A DNA stretch of 64,000 bases from Kitasatospora cineracea. GTDB taxonomy: Bacteria > Actinomycetota > Actinomycetes > Streptomycetales > Streptomycetaceae. Under the pieces are notes generated by a model. The model was not told the origin of the DNA, did no database searches, and worked only from the letters and a program-made list of their open reading frames with translations. Shown here piece after piece: positions 8,618 through 16,462 of this stretch. Each line of letters begins with the position of its first letter. Within the stretch, counting starts at the first letter, position 1. The translations under genes were made by a program, and so were the position numbers. Where the stretch lies: positions 5,518,001 to 5,582,000 of the forward strand of contig NZ_RJVJ01000001.1 of the NCBI RefSeq assembly GCF_003751605.1, written 5' to 3'.

Positions 8618-9628
8618 TCACCGCCGGTAGCGGCGGGCGACCGCGTCGAAGGCGGCCTTCGGCTCCCACGGCAGGTCCGGGTAGCGGGCGCCGCGGGCCC
8701 CGTCGAGGAGCTTGACGATGCCCAGCGAGGCCCGGTCCAGGTCGTCGCGCGGGTCGCCGTCCGGGCGGTGCGGGTAGCCGGACAGGGCGAACAGGAAGAC
8801 GAACGCGCTGTCCACGCCCTCGCTCTCGAACACCTCCAGCAGCTCGTCCAGGTACCGGGCCTGCCCGGCCTCGTCGCGTTCGTGCGCGGCGGCCAGCCGC
8901 AGCGGCGCCCCGGTCCCCGGGTCGTGCTCGACCACCTCCAGGACCCGGCCGCCGCGGTCCCCGGCGCCCCGGTAGGCGGCGGTGCCGAAGCCCGTGACGG
9001 CGAGCGGCTTCGGGCCGCGGGCCAGGGTGCGCACCGCCTCCCGGAACCGGTCGGCGACCTCGGCGGAGCGCAGCAGCTCGAAGGTGGTGAAGTCGAAGGG
9101 CGTCCAGTCGACCTGTTCGAACTGGATCGCCGCGTAGGTGACCGGGCCCCCGAAGCGGGCCCGGACGTCCGCCACCGCCGCGCCCAGGAAGGCGTTCATC
9201 CGCTCCCCGAGCTCCCGGATCCGCCCCGCCCGCAGCTCCGGCTCCGCCATCAGGCGGGCGACCCGCTCCTCGGGGCTCCCGCCGGGCAGGAAGCCGCGGA
9301 CCATCACGCTCAGCTCGACGCCGGCCACGAACACCACCGCGGCCCCCAGCCGCCGGACCCGCTCGGCCCGCTCCGCGCAGTCCCGCAGCAGGGCGCGGAC
9401 CTGCTCCGGCTCCAGCTCCAGCGGGTAGGGCGAGAACCACACCTCCAGGCCGAGCCCGGCCGCCGCCCGGGCCGCCAGTTCCAGCCGCTCCGGGTCGCCG
9501 CCGATCAGCTGGACGGCGTCGCAGTGCAGGTCGTCGCGGATGACGGCCAGCTCGCGCCGCACCACCGCCGGGTCGAAGTCCGGGCGGGAGGCCCGGCCGT
9601 GCCGGACGAACCCGGTGTCGTAGGTCAT
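8618..9628 (-). CDS. TIM-barrel (glycosidase-like) protein of unknown function
   Basis: A 336-residue soluble protein from ATG 9628. Alternating strands and helices with landmarks such as YDTGFVRHG near the N-terminus, VWFSPYP (about 80), VVFVAGVELS (about 120), YAAIQFEQVDWTPFD (about 185) and FVFLFALSGYPHRPD (about 290) suggest a TIM barrel with acidic residues at strand ends, like glycoside hydrolases. I recall similar Streptomyces proteins being labelled hypothetical or abortive-infection protein, but I see nothing supporting a phage-defence role here. It is divergent from the TetR-VOC fusion with palindromic operators between, so the fusion probably controls it. Confidence 0.65.
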   Translation of the reverse strand: MTYDTGFVRHGRASRPDFDPAVVRRELAVIRDDLHCDAVQLIGGDPERLELAARAAAGLGLEVWFSPYPLELEPEQVRALLRDCAERAERVRRLGAAVVFVAGVELSVMVRGFLPGGSPEERVARLMAEPELRAGRIRELGERMNAFLGAAVADVRARFGGPVTYAAIQFEQVDWTPFDFTTFELLRSAEVADRFREAVRTLARGPKPLAVTGFGTAAYRGAGDRGGRVLEVVEHDPGTGAPLRLAAAHERDEAGQARYLDELLEVFESEGVDSAFVFLFALSGYPHRPDGDPRDDLDRASLGIVKLLDGARGARYPDLPWEPKAAFDAVARRYRR

Positions 9629-9692
9629 TCCCCTTGCTCGCACGGTGCGCTTCCCCTCCGGTGGTCGGTACTGGCGGGGACGAGGCTGGCAG

Positions 9693-9736
9693 GAAATTTG
9701 CGGGAGTGCAAGTTTGCTGTCCGGCAAGTTTGCCGG
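9693..9736. promoter_or_regulatory. Repeated GCAAGTTTGC operators for the TetR-VOC protein
   Basis: GCAAGTTTGC occurs at 9708-9717 and again inside the perfect palindrome CCGGCAAGTTTGCCGG (9721-9736, seven-base arms around GT). A weaker copy GAAATTTGC begins at 9693. The copies are spaced 15-16 bases apart, in the promoter shared by the TIM-barrel gene and the regulator. These are good candidates for TetR-family binding sites. Confidence 0.72.
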
Positions 9737-9766
9737 GGCGCAGTGCGGTGTGGAACGCTGGCCGCC

Positions 9767-10834
9767 GTGACGACACCTGGGCTGCGGGAGCGGAAGAAGC
9801 GGGCCACCCGGGAGGCGCTGCGCGCGGCCGCCCTGCGGCTGGCCGTGGAGCACGGGCCGGACGGGGTCCGGGTCGAGGACATCGCCGAGGCGGCCGGGGT
9901 CTCGCCGCGCACCTACCACAACTACTTCGCCGGCCGCGAGCAGGCGATCGTCTCCGCCGTCACCGCCGACCGGGAGGAGCGGGTCGCCGCGGCGCTCGCG
10001 GCCCGGCCCGCCGGGGTGCGGCTGGCCGAGGCCGTCACCGACGCGGTGGTCGAGCAGTACACCGGCACCGGCGAGCAGGCCCCAGAGGCCCTGCTGCTGA
10101 TCCTCACCCGCCCCGCCCTGCGCGAGGCGTTCCTGGACACCACCGCCGGGATCGAGGCCCCGCTCGCGGCGGAGATCACCGCCCGCCTGGCGGCGGCGCA
10201 GCAGCACCGCGCCGCCGGGCCGGAGTCCGCCCGGGTGCTCGCCGCGGCCACCGCCTCGGCCGTCCGGATCGCGCTGGCCGACTGGCTCCGCCCGCCCGCG
10301 GGCCCCGCCGGGGAGGCGGGCCCGGCCGCCGCCGCGGGCCTGGTCGTCCCCGCCGGCCCGCTGCCCGAGCGGCTCCGGGCCGCCCTGGCCCCGCTCGCCC
10401 CCGCCTTCGACGCCGCCGAGCAGCAGTCCGCCGGGCAGCAGCCCGCCGGGCAGCAGCCCGCCGGGCAGCAGTCCGCCGGGCCGGTGCGGCGGGTGGTGCC
10501 GAACGTCAAGGTGGCGGGGGAGGGGGCGCAGCGGGCGAACCGGGAGTTCTACGGGCGGCTCGGCCTCGCGGAGGTCATGAACCACGGCTGGATCATGACC
10601 CTGGCGGCGCCCGCCGTCCCGGCCGCGCAGGTCAGCTTCGCGGTCCGGGACGCCACCGCGCCCGTGCTGCCGGACCTGAGCGTCGAGGTCGCCGACGTGG
10701 ACGCCGCGCACGCCGCGATGCTGGCGGCCGGCGCCGAGGTGGTCCACCCGCTGAGCGACGAGGAGTGGGGCGTGCGGCGCTTCTTCGTCCGGGACCCGAA
10801 CGGCCTGGTGGTGAACGTCCTCGGCCACCGCTGA
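9767..10834 (+). CDS. TetR regulator fused to a glyoxalase/VOC domain
   Basis: A single 355-residue frame from GTG 9767 holds two domains. Residues 1-50 are a TetR HTH (RERKKRATREALRAAALRLA, then VEDIAEAAGVSPRTYHNYF), followed by a helical ligand domain to about 205. A linker made of the repeated five-residue unit QQSAG/QQPAG (about 219-238) leads to a VOC/glyoxalase-like domain (about 243-355) with NREFYGRLGL and a terminal RFFVRDPNGLVVNVLGHR typical of that fold. TetR and VOC genes are often neighbours; a fusion is unusual. VOC metal ligands are not obvious, so this domain may bind a ligand rather than catalyse. A GTG at 10496 could allow separate translation of the VOC part. Confidence 0.82.
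   Translation: MTTPGLRERKKRATREALRAAALRLAVEHGPDGVRVEDIAEAAGVSPRTYHNYFAGREQAIVSAVTADREERVAAALAARPAGVRLAEAVTDAVVEQYTGTGEQAPEALLLILTRPALREAFLDTTAGIEAPLAAEITARLAAAQQHRAAGPESARVLAAATASAVRIALADWLRPPAGPAGEAGPAAAAGLVVPAGPLPERLRAALAPLAPAFDAAEQQSAGQQPAGQQPAGQQSAGPVRRVVPNVKVAGEGAQRANREFYGRLGLAEVMNHGWIMTLAAPAVPAAQVSFAVRDATAPVLPDLSVEVADVDAAHAAMLAAGAEVVHPLSDEEWGVRRFFVRDPNGLVVNVLGHR
10421..10480 (+). repeat. Four tandem 15-bp units encoding the TetR-VOC linker
   Basis: Four in-frame copies of CAGCAGTCCGCCGGG (T or C at the eighth base) span 10421-10480 and encode the Gln-Gln-Ser/Pro-Ala-Gly linker between the two domains. The unit is a multiple of three, so slippage would change linker length without breaking the frame. 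Confidence 0.9.
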
Positions 10835-10924
10835 GGACCCGCCGCCGACCGGCCGCCGCCGAGGGGCAGCCACTGACGGGCCCGCCGCCCAGGGCCGACC
10901 GCCGAGGAGCCGCCCCGCGGGCGC

Positions 10925-11284
10925 CTACCAGCCGGTGCGCAGCTGGTAGGAGGCGGCCAGGTCGCGGACCTCCGCCGAGCGGACCACCTCGCGGCCCAGG
11001 ACCGGGCGCAGGTGCTTGTCGAGCAGCCGCAGCACCTCCTCCGAGAGCCTGGCCTTGAGCCCCTCGGGCCGCCCCGGCAGCAGCCCGATGGCGATGTGCA
11101 CGAAGGCCGTCACCTGCCCGTCCGAGCCGTCGACCCAGGTCTCCGCCGCCGGGCGGAAGAAGGTCTTGCACACGCCCCGGGACGCCACCCACTCGCGCAC
11201 CAGCGGGTGGAGCTCGCGGACGAAACCGGGGCGGTCGAAGGCGTCGGCGAGCTGCGGCGAGTAGTCGACGGTGATGTGGGGCAT
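10925..11284 (-). CDS. 5-carboxymethyl-2-hydroxymuconate isomerase family protein
   Basis: A 119-residue protein from ATG 11284. It begins MPHITVDYS, placing a proline right after the initiator Met as in the tautomerase-like CHMI family, where Pro-1 is the catalytic base. Length and the pattern HIAIGLLPGRPEGLKARLSE also fit CHMI. The best-known member acts in homoprotocatechuate degradation, but no other genes of that pathway are nearby, so it may be a stand-alone tautomerase with another substrate. It transcribes away from the long spacer before the phosphatase gene. Confidence 0.75.
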   Translation of the reverse strand: MPHITVDYSPQLADAFDRPGFVRELHPLVREWVASRGVCKTFFRPAAETWVDGSDGQVTAFVHIAIGLLPGRPEGLKARLSEEVLRLLDKHLRPVLGREVVRSAEVRDLAASYQLRTGW

Positions 11285-11682
11285 GACGGACGACCTCTCC
11301 CGACCTCTTCGCGCAGATGCTTGGCTTCTACATCCGCCCATCCTCCTCCCGCCCCTCCCCGCCCCCGCGCCCGGGGTCCCCGATCCGCCCGGAGTGCGGA
11401 CGCCGCAGGCCGGACAGCGGTCACCGTCGGCCCGCCCCGCCCGCCGGACCGGGCGAAACCACCGCCCCGGGCACGGAAATCCGGGCGCGGCCATTGGCCC
11501 GCTCCGAGCGGGGAGTGTAGGAATGGGCGTATGACCCGGTTTCGGGCAGCACCCGGTGGACACAGCACGGCGGGCCCCGCCCCCGTACGACGGCTGTCCG
11601 CCGCCGCGCGCCCCGCCCCCGCGGCCCGCGCGACGCCCGCCCCGACAGCCCGCACGACCCCCGCCCCCGCCGGACGGCCCGG
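11285..11682. other. 398-bp intergenic spacer between isomerase and phosphatase genes
   Basis: A C-rich spacer between divergent genes that should hold both promoters. A 51-codon frame (11531-11686, ATG) overlaps the downstream start as ATGA, but its product is an Ala/Pro/Arg-rich string of the kind expected by chance here, so I do not call it. I see no clear operator or hairpin. Confidence 0.4.
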
Positions 11683-13695
11683 ATGACGGCCGCCTCGGAA
11701 GGGACGGGCCGGCACCGCGCCCCCGCACCGGCCGTCGTCCGCGAGGGCGTCCTGCTGCTCGACGCCGACCTGCTGCTGCGCTACGCCAACGACGAGGCCC
11801 GCCGCCTGCTCGGCCTGCCCGCCGACTGCGAGGGCCGCCCGCTCGGCGCGCTCGGCCTGCCGCCCGACCTGACCGCCCTGCTGCACGGCCCCGGGGAACT
11901 CACCGACGCCCGCGCCGCCGTCCACGGCCGCCTGCTCCACCTCGACCTCCACCCCACCGACCGCTCCGGCGGCCTGCCCGGCCGGATCGCCACCCTGCGC
12001 GACAGCGCCCCGCTCACCGGCCCCGACACCGCCCGGCTCCGGCTGGAACTGCTCTACCGGGCCGGCGCCTCGATCGGCACCACCCTCGACATCACCCGCA
12101 CCTGCGAGGAACTCGCCTCCGCCCTCGTCCCGGCGTTCGCCGACTTCGCCTGCGTCGACCTCTACGAGGGCGTGCTGGCCGGCGGCGAACCCCGCCCCGG
12201 GCGGCGCCGCCCGCTGCGCCGCGCCGCACTGGCCGGCGTCACCGAACTGTCGCCGCTGCTGGCCCCCGGCTCGTCCGTCCCGATGGTCCCCGGCACCCCC
12301 CGGTCCCGGGCCGTCACCGAACTGCGCTCGGTGGTCGAACCCGACCTGACGGCCGCGCTGGCCGCCTGGGACGAGCTCCACCCCGGCACCGTCGACGCCA
12401 TGCGCGCGCAGGGCGTGCACACCCTGGTCACGGTGCCGCTGGCGGTCGGCGGGACACTGCTGGGCGTGGCCACCTTCTGGCGGGCCCGCCCGCGCCCGGT
12501 CTTCGACGAGGAGGACCGCACCCTCGCCGAGGAACTCACCGCCCGGGCCGCCGTCCTGGTCGAGAACGCCCGCCGCTACACCCGCGAACACACCATGGCC
12601 GTCGCCCTCCAGCACAGCCTGCTGCCCGCCGGACTCCCCGAACAGGACGCCCTCGAGGTCGCCTCCCGCTACCTGCCCGCGCAGGCCGGGGTCGGCGGCG
12701 ACTGGTTCGACGTCATCCCGCTCTCCGGCGCCCGGGTCGCCCTGGTGGTCGGCGACGTGGTCGGCCACGGCGTGCACGCGGTCGCCACCATGGGCCGGCT
12801 GCGCACCGCCGTGCACACCTTCTCCTCGCTCGACCTCGCCCCCGACGAACTGCTCGGCCACCTCGACGCCCTGGTCAACCGGCTCGACCAGGAACACCCC
12901 GCCCCCGACGGCAGCGAGCGCCCGATCACCGGTGCGACCTGCCTGTACGCCGTCTACGACCCGGTCACCCGCCGCTGCACCATGGCCCGGGCCGGCCACC
13001 TGCCGCCCGCCGTGGCCTACCCCGACGGCCGGGTCGAGATCGTCGACCTGCCCGCCGGGCCGCCGCTCGGCGTCACCGGGCTGCCCTACGAGAGCGCCGA
13101 ACTCGAACTCCCCGAGGGCAGCCGGGTGGTGCTGTACACCGACGGGCTGGTGGAGTCCCGCAGCCACGACCTCGACCACGGCCTGAAACTGCTGCGCGCC
13201 GCCCTCGCCCGCCCCGGCCGCGACCCCCGGCAGACCTGCGAGGACCTGCTCGCCGCGCTGCTGCCCGCCAACCCCGCCGACGACACCGCCCTGCTGGTGG
13301 CCCGCACCCGCGCGCTGCCCGCCGACCACGTCGCCGACTGGGACGTCCCCGCCGACCCCGCCGCCGTCGCCCGGATCCGGGCCGCCGTCACCCGCCGCCT
13401 CGCCGACTGGGGCCTGGCCGAGCAGGCGTTCGCCGCCGAACTCGTGCTCAGCGAACTGATCACCAACGCCATCCGGCACGCCGCCCCGCCGATCCGGGTC
13501 CGGCTGCTGCGCGACCGGTCGCTGATCTGCGAGGTCCGGGACGGCTCGGCCACCTCCCCGCACCTGCGCTACGCCACCGACACCGACGAGGGCGGGCGCG
13601 GCCTGTTCCTGGTCGCCCAGCTCGCCGAACGCTGGGGCACCCGCTACCCCGCCAGCGGGAAGGTCATCTGGGCCGAGCTGCCCACCGAGGAGTGA
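11683..13695 (+). CDS. PAS-GAF-SpoIIE phosphatase with C-terminal HATPase kinase domain
   Basis: A 670-residue multidomain signalling protein. Order: PAS-like sensor (about 15-110, REGVLLLDADLLLRYANDEA), GAF (about 135-320), PP2C-type SpoIIE phosphatase (about 330-535) with GGDWFDV (about 338), GDVVGHG and YTDGLVE motifs carrying metal-binding aspartates, then a RsbW/SpoIIAB-like HATPase (about 545-668) with ELITNAIRHA and DEGGRGLFLVAQLAE. Such Streptomyces proteins act in partner-switching: the phosphatase activates anti-anti-sigma STAS proteins and the kinase-like domain may bind or phosphorylate them. No sigma factor is adjacent; a small STAS protein lies at 26.3 kb. No membrane segment, so cytoplasmic. 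Confidence 0.9.
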   Translation: MTAASEGTGRHRAPAPAVVREGVLLLDADLLLRYANDEARRLLGLPADCEGRPLGALGLPPDLTALLHGPGELTDARAAVHGRLLHLDLHPTDRSGGLPGRIATLRDSAPLTGPDTARLRLELLYRAGASIGTTLDITRTCEELASALVPAFADFACVDLYEGVLAGGEPRPGRRRPLRRAALAGVTELSPLLAPGSSVPMVPGTPRSRAVTELRSVVEPDLTAALAAWDELHPGTVDAMRAQGVHTLVTVPLAVGGTLLGVATFWRARPRPVFDEEDRTLAEELTARAAVLVENARRYTREHTMAVALQHSLLPAGLPEQDALEVASRYLPAQAGVGGDWFDVIPLSGARVALVVGDVVGHGVHAVATMGRLRTAVHTFSSLDLAPDELLGHLDALVNRLDQEHPAPDGSERPITGATCLYAVYDPVTRRCTMARAGHLPPAVAYPDGRVEIVDLPAGPPLGVTGLPYESAELELPEGSRVVLYTDGLVESRSHDLDHGLKLLRAALARPGRDPRQTCEDLLAALLPANPADDTALLVARTRALPADHVADWDVPADPAAVARIRAAVTRRLADWGLAEQAFAAELVLSELITNAIRHAAPPIRVRLLRDRSLICEVRDGSATSPHLRYATDTDEGGRGLFLVAQLAERWGTRYPASGKVIWAELPTEE

Positions 13696-13734
13696 GCGGC
13701 CGGGAGGGGCTAACGGCCCGGCCGCTCACTCCTC
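13687..13734. terminator. 18-bp-stem terminator spanning both convergent stop codons
   Basis: GAGGAGTGAGCGGCCGGG (13687-13704) pairs perfectly with 13717-13734 across a 12-base loop. The stem includes the last codons and stops of both the SpoIIE-type gene and the convergent SRPBCC gene, so the two C-termini are shaped by the same hairpin. Confidence 0.85.
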
Positions 13735-14151
13735 GCACAACTGCTTGAACAGCTCCAGATCGGCGCGGACCGCCTCCTCCACCGCGTGGCTCTGCGCGAA
13801 GCCGCGCGGGCCGCCCATCGCGTCGGTCAGCTCCTGCGGGTCGTACTCCAGGCGCAGTTGGACCCGGGTGTGCGCGGCGTCCAGCGCCCGCAGCGCGAAG
13901 GTGCCGCGCAGCGGCGGGCCGTCCACCGTCTCCCAGCTCATCACCCGGCCGCGCCCGTGGTCGGTCAGCTCCGCGTCCACCGCGTGCCGCTCGCCGCCGA
14001 ACTCCACGTCCAGCAGCGCGTGGTGCCGGCCGTGCGCACTGGCGTGCACCACCCCGGCGACGAACAGCGGGTACTCGGCCACCCGGTGCAGCTGCGACCA
14101 GGCCGTCCCCACCGGGGCGGTCACCTCGATCTGCTCCTCCAGCGTCCGCAT
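13726..14151 (-). CDS. SRPBCC family protein (polyketide cyclase/START-like)
   Basis: A 141-residue protein from ATG 14151. It starts MRTLEEQIEVTAPVGTAWSQL, the first strand and helix of the SRPBCC/Bet v1-like fold, continues with an aromatic pocket region (VAEYPLFVAGV) and ends in the long C-terminal helix AVEEAVRADLELFKQL. Such single-domain proteins bind hydrophobic ligands; some are polyketide cyclases or coenzyme Q-binding proteins. No biosynthetic genes are adjacent, so the role is undetermined. Its stop lies inside the shared terminator hairpin. Confidence 0.82.
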   Translation of the reverse strand: MRTLEEQIEVTAPVGTAWSQLHRVAEYPLFVAGVVHASAHGRHHALLDVEFGGERHAVDAELTDHGRGRVMSWETVDGPPLRGTFALRALDAAHTRVQLRLEYDPQELTDAMGGPRGFAQSHAVEEAVRADLELFKQLCEE

Positions 14152-14264
14152 CGGCGGCACCTCCGCTCCGTCCACCCCGAGGGCTCCGTCCGCCCCGGGG
14201 GTGCACTCCCTCCAGCCTGCCAGGGGCCGGGCCCCGCGACGACAGGGGCCGGGCCCGGAACGGC

Positions 14265-14302
14265 GCACCGCCCCCGGCCGGGGGGAGGGCCGGGGGCGGT
14301 GC
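14265..14302 (-). terminator. Terminator downstream of the TPR gene
   Basis: A perfect 15-bp stem (GCACCGCCCCCGGCC, 14265-14279) with an eight-base loop and complement at 14288-14302, just beyond the stop of the leftward TPR gene. Confidence 0.75.
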
Positions 14303-14320
14303 GGGGGAAGCGGCGGGGGC

Positions 14321-14692
14321 TCAGTCCTCGGGGAAGTCCCCGTCGAACGCGGCCGCCAGCCGCAGGTACGGAACGGCCTCGGCGTGCCGGCCCTGGCGCT
14401 CCAGGACGCGGCCGAGCACCAGGTGCGCGTAGTGCTCCACCGGGTCGCGCGCGATCACCTCGCGCAGCTGCTCCTCGGCCCGGCGCAGCTGGGCCGAGTG
14501 GTAGTAGGACCGGGCCAGCAGCAGCCGCGGGCCGACCTGCTCGGGCACCTCGTCGACCAGGCCGGTGAGGATCAGCGCGGCGTCCGCGTACGCCTTGGAG
14601 TCGAAGAACAGCTGGGCCCGCGCCCAGCGCTCGCCCGCGCTCTCGCCCGGGGACACGACGGCCGCACCGCTGTGGCGGAGGTCGGTGGTCAT
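14321..14692 (-). CDS. Tetratricopeptide repeat protein
   Basis: A 123-residue protein; ATG 14692 has a GGAAGGAG ribosome site just upstream. Residues about 25-120 form about three TPR-like helical hairpins (ERWARAQLFFDSKAYADAA, RLLLARSYYHSAQLRRAEEQ, HLVLGRVLERQGRHAEA), with the small/large alternation at helix contacts. Short TPR proteins are scaffolds. No partner gene is coupled to it, so its role is unknown. It is likely monocistronic given the terminator that follows. Confidence 0.85.
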   Translation of the reverse strand: MTTDLRHSGAAVVSPGESAGERWARAQLFFDSKAYADAALILTGLVDEVPEQVGPRLLLARSYYHSAQLRRAEEQLREVIARDPVEHYAHLVLGRVLERQGRHAEAVPYLRLAAAFDGDFPED

Positions 14693-14806
14693 TGCCTGCT
14701 CCTTCCCGTTGCCGGGTCTCCCGCCGGGCCGCACCGGCCCGACAGGTGGTTGAACATTCACCCACCGGGCGGTATTCCACGCCCCCTCCCGGGGCGCCGC
14801 CGCAGG

Positions 14807-16249
14807 TCAGGACGGGGGTGACAGGTCCAGCAGACGGTGCATGAACGGGACCGGCAGGGCCGGGTTCGACGCCGCCGCCTCCGGGTGGGCGTGCGGCTCC
14901 AGGCACTCCAGCAGCCGCGGCAGCGGCAGGCGCGGATCGGCCACCGCGGCCCGGGCCACCACCGGGTCCTCGTCCGCGGCCAGGGCCGGCAGCAGGTCCG
15001 GCGGCAGGTCCGGGTCGCGCAGCGCGGCCAACCGCAGGGCCGGCTCCGGACGGTCGGCCCAGCGGGACAGGCCCGGGGCGGCGAAACGCGGGTCCGCGAC
15101 CAGCGCGGCCGGGCCCAGCAGCTGCCCGTACACCGAGCGGAGCAGCGCGCCCGGGGCGTCCGCGCAGTGCTCCGCCAGGGCCAGCCGCACGATCAGCTCG
15201 GCGTCCGCCGCCAGCACGGCCACCACCGGCGCGGGCAGCCGCTCCAGCGAGGCCACCGCGCAGCGCACCAGCGGGTGCGCCGATCGGGCCAGCCGCAGCA
15301 GCTCCGCCGGATCGGCCGCCCGCTCGGCCACCCAGGGCAGCGGCGGCGCGGCGTCCGGCAGCCGGTACGCCACCGCGGCGCGCTGCTCCTCCGTCAGGTC
15401 CGGGCGCAGCGAGACCGCCAGCCGCACCGCCTCGTGCGGGTCGGCGGCCAGCACCAGCGCCAGGTCGGTGGGCAGCTGCGGGTTGCCCGCGGCGGCGGCC
15501 CGGATCCGCGGTTCGTCGTCCAGCACCAGCCACTCGCCCAGCGCCCGCTCCAGCCGGGCCGAGGCCGCCGTGCGCTCCCGGCGGGCCGGGTCGCTCTCGG
15601 CGATGTACCCGGCCAGCGTCACCGGCAGCTCGCGCTCCACCCGCAGCGCCCGCTGCACCGCGGCCCGCACCGCCGGGTCGCGGTCGGCCCGCAGACCCGT
15701 GCGCACCCGAGGCGGCAGCTGCGGCCAGGACTCCCGGCGGACGGCCGCCGCGCGCACCAGCGGCGAGGTGTCCTGGACCAGCGCCACCAGCAGCTCCAGC
15801 GGCAGGCCCGGGCAGCCCGGGACCCGGCGGCGGGTGTCCGGGTCGCGGTCGGCGGCCAGCGCGGCCAGCGCCGCCGGGGGCAGCACCACCCGGTGGGCGG
15901 CCGACGCGGCGGCCCGGCGCACCCGGCGCTCCCGGTCGCCGGCCAGCTCCGCCAGCACCGGCGCGGCCAGCCCCGGACGCTCCGCCAGCGCCGCCCGCAC
16001 CTGCCACCGGGGGTGCCGCAGCGCGGCGGCCAGCACGGGCGCCGGCAGCTCCGGGCGGCGGGCCGGCCAGAGCGGGTCGGGGCCCTGCGCCAGCAGCCGC
16101 ACCAGCACCTCGACCGGAGCCCCCGGATTGGCCGCCAGCCCGTCGCACCAGGCCCGCACGGGCGGCGGGCCGGACAACGGGCGCCAGCCGGCGGCCGACT
16201 GATCTGCGCTCAGATCGAGCACCTGCGAGTACCTCCCCCGGAACGGCAA
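14807..16249 (-). CDS. LRV/HEAT-like repeat protein
   Basis: A 480-residue protein composed almost wholly of 24-28-residue helical repeats with the pattern L-A-x-D-x-x-x-x-V-R-x-A-V-A: for example VLAAALRHPRWQVRAALAE, ALAADRDPDTRRRV, GLRADRDPAVRAAVQ, VLAADAELIVRLALAEH and ALAADEDPVVARAAVAD. This is the leucine-rich-variant (LRV) or HEAT-like solenoid type and suggests a binding scaffold. No catalytic motif, signal peptide or membrane segment. A copy of the 13-bp palindrome shared with the neighbouring acyl-CoA dehydrogenase locus lies about 130 bases upstream, so it may be co-regulated. Confidence 0.75.
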   Translation of the reverse strand: MPFRGRYSQVLDLSADQSAAGWRPLSGPPPVRAWCDGLAANPGAPVEVLVRLLAQGPDPLWPARRPELPAPVLAAALRHPRWQVRAALAERPGLAAPVLAELAGDRERRVRRAAASAAHRVVLPPAALAALAADRDPDTRRRVPGCPGLPLELLVALVQDTSPLVRAAAVRRESWPQLPPRVRTGLRADRDPAVRAAVQRALRVERELPVTLAGYIAESDPARRERTAASARLERALGEWLVLDDEPRIRAAAAGNPQLPTDLALVLAADPHEAVRLAVSLRPDLTEEQRAAVAYRLPDAAPPLPWVAERAADPAELLRLARSAHPLVRCAVASLERLPAPVVAVLAADAELIVRLALAEHCADAPGALLRSVYGQLLGPAALVADPRFAAPGLSRWADRPEPALRLAALRDPDLPPDLLPALAADEDPVVARAAVADPRLPLPRLLECLEPHAHPEAAASNPALPVPFMHRLLDLSPPS

Positions 16250-16378
16250 ACGCCATCGACCCTACCCGCGCGGCGCCGCCGCGTGCACCGGTTCCCGCCA
16301 GCCCGGCACAGCCGGGAGGAGCGATGTCGGAAGTGTGCGCACGGCACGCGCGTCCGAAGGAGAACGCCCCCGGCGGAT

Positions 16379-16391
16379 GGCACTCGGTGCC
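16379..16391. promoter_or_regulatory. 13-bp palindrome, copy 1 (upstream of LRV gene)
   Basis: GGCACTCGGTGCC, flanked by T and A to form TGGCACTCGGTGCCA (16378-16392), is a perfect palindrome around one central base. It resembles four further sites around the Zn-ribbon protein, TetR and acyl-CoA dehydrogenase genes. Confidence 0.6.
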
Positions 16392-16462
16392 AGCGGCCGG
16401 GGGCGCGGACCGGGGCGCCGGTGGGGCGGCGGCCCGGAGAACTGCGGGGGAGAGGCGCGGGG

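Noticed and set aside
8618..9628. Phage-defence (abortive infection) role for the TIM-barrel protein
   Set aside because: I recall this label for relatives, but no defence-system partner, toxin motif or mobile context is here, so I leave it as unknown function.
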